A DNA stretch of 10,440 bases. Origin: Promethearchaeota archaeon (GTDB taxonomy: Archaea > Asgardarchaeota > Lokiarchaeia > Sigyniarchaeales > Promethearchaeaceae). Position numbers and translations under genes: made by a program. The stretch lies in contig WJKO01000155.1 in the NCBI GenBank assembly GCA_014729055.1, positions 1 to 10,440 of the forward strand, given 5' to 3'. Within the stretch, counting starts at the first letter, position 1, and each line of letters starts with the position of its first letter. Under the pieces are notes generated by a model. It saw only the letters and a program-made list of their open reading frames with translations, was not told the DNA's origin and ran no database searches. Of this stretch, positions 5,307 to 10,440 are shown in pieces.

Positions 5307-7265
5307 TTATTTATTTAGGATGAATTGTTGTACGTTTGTACCGTCGTGCCCTCCTAGTAAAGAACCATCTGGATATTTTACGCTGATTGTGCACGAATTT
5401 CCTGCGATTTCAACTAAAATATAATGTAATGTTCCTTCTCCGTAATCAAAGCCATAAAACTCCATGTCATCCATACTTAAATCATCCTTATGTGTAATAG
5501 ATTGCCAAAAATGTTTTCCAGTATTATCAAGATCGGAAGGATCCTCTTTTAATGAAAATGGTTGGCCAAATTCGGGATTGGAAGTATGGTCTATATAATT
5601 TGAAGTGCTCCAAGATCTCCTCTCAATTTCTACAGTAACTCTTTTATTGGTTTTTAAGTCCCACCAATTTCGGATATAGGTGTCTGTGTCTCGATGAATT
5701 GCTGGTTGCAAATGTCCCCCTGCACCACCAGTCATGAAATAATGTATTGGCTTTCCTGATGGATCCTCATATTGATTATGAACAAGGCCCTCTTGACCAT
5801 ATTCATAATAATAATGCTCATAGACATGATCGTGTCCGTAAAATACGGTATCAACCCCGTATTTATCAAAAATTGGGATCAATTGCTTTTGTAACCAAAA
5901 ATATGTGCTTGAATCCGAAGATGAAATGATTGTATAGTGGAAAAATACAAAAACCCACTGATTGCGACTTTTTGCAGTTTGAATCTCATTAACCAGCCAA
6001 TCAATTTGCTGATCACCCATAATTCCATTATGTTCAAAATTATCAAGCATTATATAATGAACATTATAATAATCGAATGAATAGTATCTCCCTTTTTCTG
6101 GATTTGCGTACGGAGATTCAAAAATGGATGCAAAATTCGCTCCATTATCTCCATAAGTATCATGATTTCCTATTGCTGGCATAAATGGCTTATTTGCACT
6201 ATATTTCGCAGAAGAATTAAACATTAGATGCCATTCTTCTAAATCATCCCCAGTATCGACAATGTCGCCACAGATCGTGGTGAATTCATAATCTTCTTTA
6301 GCTAATGCATCGGCTATTATATGAGTTGCTGTAATAGATTCGCTGGTCGGATCTTCAATTTCTCCTTCAGGTTGAATGTCCCCAATGACAACAAATTTAA
6401 AAGATTGCTCTGTTGTGGATGCTGTGGTAAAATTATGGATTGTATGTATAGGATATTGAGAGAATACTTCATCAATCTGATAATAATATGTCTGCTCTGG
6501 AATTAAATTATTTATATATACTTTATGAAGATATACATCATCTTGCCCATTTGCTACCTTGTCAAGATTTTCCGAATCCGTTCCATAATAAACCACAGAA
6601 CTATTAGGCTGTGAAGTTAACCAAGAGATACAAATACTTTCATTTGGTTTATTGTTATAATAACTCAACCACGGCCCATCATTATAATCATATCCTTTTA
6701 GTACCGAAGGTGTTGGAAAATCATAGAGCGTTGCTTTAATTGTTATCGCTGAAATTGGGATTGCTAGTAATAAAATAATCACACCGACTTTAAAGATGGT
6801 GAATTTCGGCTTGTTTATATCCGCTTTTGGATTGATATTTTTGAGACCTAGATATACAATCATAGATAAAACATAAGATAGAGCGGATAATGCGCTAAAT
6901 GCTATCCAATCAAAAACACCAAAGTAATTAATGTCAAAATTATTGAAATTAAAATTGAGTTGTGAACGAATGAAATAAATTAATGAACCTATTAGAGTTG
7001 GTATTAATGAAATAATGATAATTAATAGCCATTTTAAGTTAAAATTTTGAATTTTGAATCGCTGTGCAAAATTAGGATGCTTGTCAAGTGCATACACTAT
7101 TAAAATCGATAAAGTCCCAGTAACGATACCGAGAAACGCGGGCACTAAATTAACATAATAGCCCAAATTAAATAAATTGTACATAATAACGGCTACTAAA
7201 GTTATTCCAATTACATCAATTATTGCTGTAAATCCAAATAACTTTTTCTGGGCAGAAGCGAGCAT
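5307..7265 (-). CDS. Membrane-anchored purple acid phosphatase-like metallophosphoesterase
   Basis: A 652-residue protein. Five membrane segments lie at about 13-31, 41-60, 77-100, 116-141 and 156-178. Basic loops at 61-79 and 142-157 place the N-terminus inside and everything after residue 180 outside the cell. Residues 185-282 resemble the fibronectin-like N-domain of purple acid phosphatases (ICISWLTSQPNSSVVYYGT; a second part near YYYQI). The calcineurin-like catalytic core follows: G295-D296-I-Q298, G333-D334-I-V-D, G366-N367-H368-D369, H443 and G477-H478-D479-H480, all the expected metal and phosphate ligands, with Gln at the His position of the first block. Family knowledge indicates hydrolysis of phosphate mono- or diesters with two metal ions. 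Residues 540-652 form an unassigned C-terminal extension, probably beta-rich. The ATG at 7265 has no Shine-Dalgarno site and may be leaderless. It is divergent from a sugar-type symporter, suggesting a shared nutrient role (inference). Confidence 0.93.
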   Translation of the reverse strand: MLASAQKKLFGFTAIIDVIGITLVAVIMYNLFNLGYYVNLVPAFLGIVTGTLSILIVYALDKHPNFAQRFKIQNFNLKWLLIIIISLIPTLIGSLIYFIRSQLNFNFNNFDINYFGVFDWIAFSALSALSYVLSMIVYLGLKNINPKADINKPKFTIFKVGVIILLLAIPISAITIKATLYDFPTPSVLKGYDYNDGPWLSYYNNKPNESICISWLTSQPNSSVVYYGTDSENLDKVANGQDDVYLHKVYINNLIPEQTYYYQIDEVFSQYPIHTIHNFTTASTTEQSFKFVVIGDIQPEGEIEDPTSESITATHIIADALAKEDYEFTTICGDIVDTGDDLEEWHLMFNSSAKYSANKPFMPAIGNHDTYGDNGANFASIFESPYANPEKGRYYSFDYYNVHYIMLDNFEHNGIMGDQQIDWLVNEIQTAKSRNQWVFVFFHYTIISSSDSSTYFWLQKQLIPIFDKYGVDTVFYGHDHVYEHYYYEYGQEGLVHNQYEDPSGKPIHYFMTGGAGGHLQPAIHRDTDTYIRNWWDLKTNKRVTVEIERRSWSTSNYIDHTSNPEFGQPFSLKEDPSDLDNTGKHFWQSITHKDDLSMDDMEFYGFDYGEGTLHYILVEIAGNSCTISVKYPDGSLLGGHDGTNVQQFILNK

Positions 7266-7278
7266 AAGAAAAAATCCG

Positions 7279-7292
7279 TTTCTTGGAAGAAA
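7279..7292. promoter_or_regulatory. Inverted repeat in the divergent phosphatase/symporter promoter region
   Basis: TTTCTT and AAGAAA are perfect inverted six-base arms around a GG spacer. They sit in the 69-base spacer between the phosphatase start (7265) and the symporter start (7335), overlapping the likely core promoter of the phosphatase. It could be the binding site of a dimeric regulator. Short AT-rich arms can arise by chance. Confidence 0.4.
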
Positions 7293-7304
7293 AAATTTAC
7301 GATT

Positions 7305-7316
7305 GTTTATTTTTAA
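7305..7316 (+). promoter_or_regulatory. Possible TATA element of the symporter gene
   Basis: GTTTATTTTTAA lies about 25 bases upstream of the ATG at 7335, the distance expected for a leaderless archaeal mRNA. There is no Shine-Dalgarno site before this ATG, consistent with a leaderless transcript. The whole spacer is AT-rich, so the exact element is uncertain. Confidence 0.4.
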
Positions 7317-7334
7317 TTTTTAATTCAAAGAAAT

Positions 7335-8852
7335 ATGGAAGCCGATTTTAATGAAATATCGTCAAAAACCGAGAAAAAATCTATCCAAAAAGAACCAAAA
7401 TTCAAATTATTGCAAACTTGTTTGATAGGTTTGGGATTCATGAGTTGTCTATTTGCATGGGCAATGTATAATTTTTACCTACCACGGGTTCTTGCGGGTC
7501 ACGTTGTTGAAGGAGACTTTTATCGTGTTGGATTATTTACAGGATCAACAAGACTGTTATGGACAAATGTGGTAATGACTTTGGATAACATTATCGCCAT
7601 TCTATTGCAACCATATTTCGGAGACTTATCGGATCGATTAAAAAGTAAATACGGGAGGCGTACACCATTTCTTCTTATTGGGATCCCGATTGCTGGTTTT
7701 TCTATGTTTTTTATGCCATTTGCTATTGCTTTAAGTACTTGGTGGACAATTTTATTAAGTTTTATAGGCCTAGTCTTAGTTTTTAATATAGGTATGGCCC
7801 TTTATAGAGCGCCCGTTGTAGCATTAATGCCAGATCTAACCCCCTCTGCTCATCGTTCTATGGCAAACGTCATCATTAACCTTATGGGCGGAATTGGTAA
7901 GATTATTGGCATGTATTTACCTGTGTTGGTCGGCAGCATTGCTATAATTAAAATGGTAACAGACGGCTATTCAACTTTTGAAAATCAAGATTTTTTCGCT
8001 ATGGATGCTGCAGTTTTCTGGAGTGCTGCTATAATCATTAATGTTATTTTAATTTTATATTTAATTTTTGTCAAGGAGAAACCGACAGGAGATAAGTTCT
8101 GGGAATTAGGAGAAAAATCAATAAAGTTCGATGAAACCACTTTAGAGATTATTCCTAATGAAGACGATAAACCTCAAGAGAAATATAATACGTGGAATGA
8201 ATTAAAAAAGATTCGCAATGCCTCCGAAAAGTCTCCTTGGTTTATGTTTATTTCACTTTTTATGTGGACAATGTCCGCAGACGCATTCAGTACAAATTTT
8301 AGTCTTTGGGGCGCAGAGTACGCATTATTGAGCGATCAAATCTTAGGTTTCATAAACTTAGTCACTTCAGTATCGGTTGCGATTTTTGGAATTCCAGCAG
8401 CGTTACTATCGAAGAAAAGAGGCAGAATCTGGACTATGAAAATTGGTATAAAGTTTTTTATAATCGCATTCATCGGGATTATATTATTCCAAGAAATAGG
8501 AAGAACAGGTGCACCTTTAGTAGGATTAATTGGTATTATCGTTAGTATGATTTTCAACCAGATGGGTGGTGTCTTTGTTGCAATAGCTGCAATTACAGTC
8601 ACATGGCAGCTAGCACCCGATAATAAAGTTGGTACCTATACAGGTCTCTATTATTTATTCAAACAACTTGGTTCGGTGATATCTCCTTTATTCATTGGTG
8701 GAATCATGTCAATATTAACACCAATGCTCGGCGAAACTGGAACATGGGTTGTATTTTTACCATATTGCTTAACTTTTGCATTACTATTCTATTGGTCGTT
8801 TAACCATGTCAAAAAAGGTGAGGTAGGGGATGAATGGAATGCAAATGAATGA
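7335..8852 (+). CDS. GPH/SLC45-type sugar:cation symporter (major facilitator superfamily)
   Basis: A 505-residue membrane protein with about twelve hydrophobic segments in two halves, separated by a polar cytosolic loop at about 247-300. The loop between TM2 and TM3 carries the superfamily signature G96-DLSDR followed by G107-RRTPF, in the form typical of the glycoside-pentoside-hexuronide (MelB) and SLC45 sucrose transporter families. D84-N85 in TM2 sits where these families place cation-binding acidic residues. YRAPVVALMPDL (157-168) with a downstream R174-SMAN, and G433-TYTGLYYLFKQ in the second half, are also characteristic of this group. The N-terminal 22 residues are charged and cytosolic. 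The likely role is cation-driven uptake of a sugar or glycoside; the substrate cannot be read from sequence. The ATG at 7335 has no ribosome site. The gene is divergent from an extracellular phosphatase. Confidence 0.92.
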   Translation: MEADFNEISSKTEKKSIQKEPKFKLLQTCLIGLGFMSCLFAWAMYNFYLPRVLAGHVVEGDFYRVGLFTGSTRLLWTNVVMTLDNIIAILLQPYFGDLSDRLKSKYGRRTPFLLIGIPIAGFSMFFMPFAIALSTWWTILLSFIGLVLVFNIGMALYRAPVVALMPDLTPSAHRSMANVIINLMGGIGKIIGMYLPVLVGSIAIIKMVTDGYSTFENQDFFAMDAAVFWSAAIIINVILILYLIFVKEKPTGDKFWELGEKSIKFDETTLEIIPNEDDKPQEKYNTWNELKKIRNASEKSPWFMFISLFMWTMSADAFSTNFSLWGAEYALLSDQILGFINLVTSVSVAIFGIPAALLSKKRGRIWTMKIGIKFFIIAFIGIILFQEIGRTGAPLVGLIGIIVSMIFNQMGGVFVAIAAITVTWQLAPDNKVGTYTGLYYLFKQLGSVISPLFIGGIMSILTPMLGETGTWVVFLPYCLTFALLFYWSFNHVKKGEVGDEWNANE

Positions 8853-8904
8853 TTCAAAGTAAAAATAATAATTATTTAAAAGTCAAGAGGATAAGAATTT
8901 AATT

Positions 8905-8924
8905 AAAATAAGATAAAATAAGAT
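8905..8924. repeat. Two-copy 10-base tandem repeat downstream of the symporter gene
   Basis: AAAATAAGAT occurs twice in a row in the 196-base spacer between the symporter and the zinc-ribbon gene. A second pair, AATTCAAAT at 8934-8942 and 8949-8957, follows closely. The spacer shows no gene. The repeats may be part of a terminator or regulator site, or simply AT-rich drift. Confidence 0.45.
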
Positions 8925-8974
8925 TTTGTTGAAAATTCAAATATCCATAATTCAAATTAAAAACGAACAATAAA

Positions 8975-8987
8975 ATTTTATAAATTT
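8975..8987 (+). promoter_or_regulatory. Possible TATA element of the zinc-ribbon/helical gene
   Basis: The stretch contains TTTATAAAT (8977-8985), close to the archaeal consensus, with A-rich sequence upstream that could serve as BRE. Transcription would start near 9010, giving a leader of about 40 bases. A later TTTATT around 9028 is a weaker alternative. A weak Shine-Dalgarno match GGTG (9039-9042) precedes the ATG by six bases. Confidence 0.45.
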
Positions 8988-9048
8988 AAACAAAAAATAG
9001 AATACTAGGTACTCGTAATTAAACAAATTTATTGACTCGGTGTAAATA

Positions 9049-10440
9049 ATGGGAGAACAAAAGAACCTTTGGTTAAAGTTACCTTGTGTGAAGTGCGGAA
9101 CGGAAATACCAGAATTGATTGAAGGAACAACTATTAAGTGCTTTACTTGTAACACTGAGAATAGTTTCTTCGAATCTAAGGAACTTTTAGAAAAATGGGC
9201 AATTGATTTTTTTGGTCGAATGCCTTCTATTAGTTTTATAGAGGATCCAGATATTCGTGGTCAAACGAGAGTCTCAAGGATAAACAAGCTCGGAGATATG
9301 TTTTCAAAACTCGAAAGCGATCATATCGACAAAATGGGTCGATCCCCAATAGTCGCAACACCACTTGAAAAATATCCTCACACGAAGCAACAAGTAATCG
9401 AAATGGCTAAACGCTATAATGCAATTGCTGTTATGCTTAAAAATTACGTAATGCCTCTTGCGTTAACATCAGAAGAACAAAAACCTGGATTACAAATGTA
9501 TTATTTCTGTATGTGTAGAGCAATGGGTTTAATCGGATCTTATCACACAATTGTCGCCTCTAAATCGCAAGATAATACTCAAGCATGGAATTTATACACG
9601 TTAGCTTCAAGAAACTTTACAAGAATGGCTGATAATGCTAAAGAAGCTAGCAGCGAAGATATTAGGGATGATAAATTTAAAACATTCTATACGTTAGGGG
9701 AAGCTTATAATAATTACGCATTAGGGTTGTCTTTTATTAGTAAAGGTAATCCAGAATGGGCTACTCGTCAATTAAGTAGAGTCCGATCGCTCTTACAAGA
9801 AATTATAAATGCAGGAACAGATCCAAGAGCAAAACTAGATTATACCCAAGTGGGTATGTTGGTAGCCCTCACCCCCAGTGTTGAAACAATTTTCAAGGAA
9901 TTAAAGGAAGGCACAAAATTACAAGAGACTTTGAGCGTAAGAAGTTTACCAATCGACTCCTCTGAGCAAATTATTGATGTATTAAAGAATACTCGTGCAG
10001 GATTAGAAAAAACTACTGAAAGATTTACTGGTATTATTGATTTCTTTAGAAAACTTAACTTCGGAAAGGAATTAGAATACGTCACGAGAAATAAACAGAC
10101 ATTTGCAACTCTAATGGAAGAACAAAGAAAAAATTATGATAAAATCCTTGAAGGAACTATTAAAAATCTTATTCGGGATTATAAATTCCGGTGTCGTGAA
10201 GTATTCCGTAGAATGCAATTGATTGCACAAGCAGCAAAATTGCCTGGAGAAAGTACAAAAGAGGAGATCAGAGAGCAGAGAAATGAGTTAGATTTATTAG
10301 AACGAACTTTAGAACCTACTTTGTCAACAATTTTAAGTCTTGCATATAGTCCAATCAAGAAGGATGGATTCATTAAAGAAATAACACCATTCTTAGATGA
10401 AAGTCATGCAACATTCGATAAATCAGTTCGAGCCGCAATA
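9049..10440 (+). CDS. Zinc-ribbon protein with long alpha-helical body (C-terminus off the window)
   Basis: 464 codons are visible from the ATG at 9049, open to the right edge with no stop. An in-frame TAA six bases before the ATG confirms there is no longer N-terminus. Residues 13-34 form a zinc ribbon: C13-x2-C16-G and C31-x2-C34. The rest is soluble and almost wholly helical. Residues about 214-252 (LGEAYNNYALGL, then GN.EWATRQL) look like a TPR-type helical hairpin, and residues about 310-430 are rich in charged heptad-like stretches that could form coiled coils. No enzyme motif, signal peptide or membrane segment is visible. I do not recognise the family. A scaffold or adaptor role is the most that can be inferred. 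It is separated from the symporter by 196 bases with its own promoter candidate, so it is probably an independent transcription unit. Codon use looks like that of its neighbours. Confidence 0.85.
   Translation, partial: MGEQKNLWLKLPCVKCGTEIPELIEGTTIKCFTCNTENSFFESKELLEKWAIDFFGRMPSISFIEDPDIRGQTRVSRINKLGDMFSKLESDHIDKMGRSPIVATPLEKYPHTKQQVIEMAKRYNAIAVMLKNYVMPLALTSEEQKPGLQMYYFCMCRAMGLIGSYHTIVASKSQDNTQAWNLYTLASRNFTRMADNAKEASSEDIRDDKFKTFYTLGEAYNNYALGLSFISKGNPEWATRQLSRVRSLLQEIINAGTDPRAKLDYTQVGMLVALTPSVETIFKELKEGTKLQETLSVRSLPIDSSEQIIDVLKNTRAGLEKTTERFTGIIDFFRKLNFGKELEYVTRNKQTFATLMEEQRKNYDKILEGTIKNLIRDYKFRCREVFRRMQLIAQAAKLPGESTKEEIREQRNELDLLERTLEPTLSTILSLAYSPIKKDGFIKEITPFLDESHATFDKSVRAAI

Noticed and set aside
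8336..8602. Minus-strand open frame opposite the symporter gene
   Set aside because: It is the antisense shadow of a hydrophobic transporter segment; the Ile/Pro-rich translation is what such shadows give.
8853..9048. RNA gene or riboswitch in the spacer before the zinc-ribbon gene
   Set aside because: The spacer is almost pure A/T with short repeats and no GC-rich stems of the kind expected for a structured RNA.
9840..10373. Two minus-strand open frames opposite the zinc-ribbon/helical gene
   Set aside because: They lie wholly inside a long continuous plus-strand gene and have no ribosome site or recognisable motif. A third such frame at 8952-9155 overlaps that gene's start and promoter.

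Overview
The window looks like a piece of an archaeal chromosome, most plausibly from an Asgard (Promethearchaeota, Lokiarchaeia-like) genome. What I see directly is AT-rich DNA (about one third GC by eye), archaeal-style TATA elements about 25 bases upstream of starts, a mixture of apparently leaderless genes and genes with short Shine-Dalgarno leaders, T-run terminators, and several proteins with eukaryote-like zinc fingers (two AN1 domains). The lineage assignment is an inference from this mix; there is no rRNA or other marker gene here.

Layout. Positions 1-716 (minus, cut by the window edge): an AN1 zinc finger fused to a rhomboid-like membrane domain whose catalytic serine position reads as alanine. 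Positions 847-1959 (minus): an AN1 zinc finger fused to a site-2-protease (M50) membrane metalloprotease with intact active-site motifs. Positions 2030-2509 (plus): a small soluble protein with a beta-rich, Ig/E-set-like N-terminus and a C-terminal Cys/His cluster. It is divergent from the M50 gene across a 70-base spacer with one TATA element that reads well in both directions. Positions 2568-2777 (minus): a 69-residue charged protein of unknown function. Positions 2978-5290 (minus): a large N6-adenine DNA methyltransferase of the Eco57I/type IIG kind without a recognisable nuclease. Positions 5307-7265 (minus, 17 bases upstream of the methyltransferase): a membrane-anchored metallophosphatase with five predicted membrane segments and a purple-acid-phosphatase-like outer part. 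Positions 7335-8852 (plus, divergent from the phosphatase): a 12-segment GPH/SLC45-type sugar:cation symporter of the major facilitator superfamily. Positions 9049-10440 (plus, cut by the edge): a zinc-ribbon protein with a long helical body.

How the genes may work together. The left third is the most interesting part. Two neighbouring genes couple the same type of cytosolic AN1 finger to two different intramembrane-protease folds, one apparently catalytically dead (derlin/iRhom-like in concept) and one apparently active. A third zinc-finger protein shares the promoter region. I propose, as inference only, a membrane-protein quality-control or regulated intramembrane proteolysis module in which AN1 fingers recruit cytosolic ubiquitin/AAA-ATPase machinery. 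The phosphatase and transporter form a divergent pair that could release and import an organophosphate-derived solute, but the substrate is not visible from sequence. The methyltransferase appears to be an orphan, and a short direct repeat straddles its stop codon. No RNA genes, CRISPR arrays, insertion sequences or origins were seen, and no gene-free stretch exceeds 200 bases.
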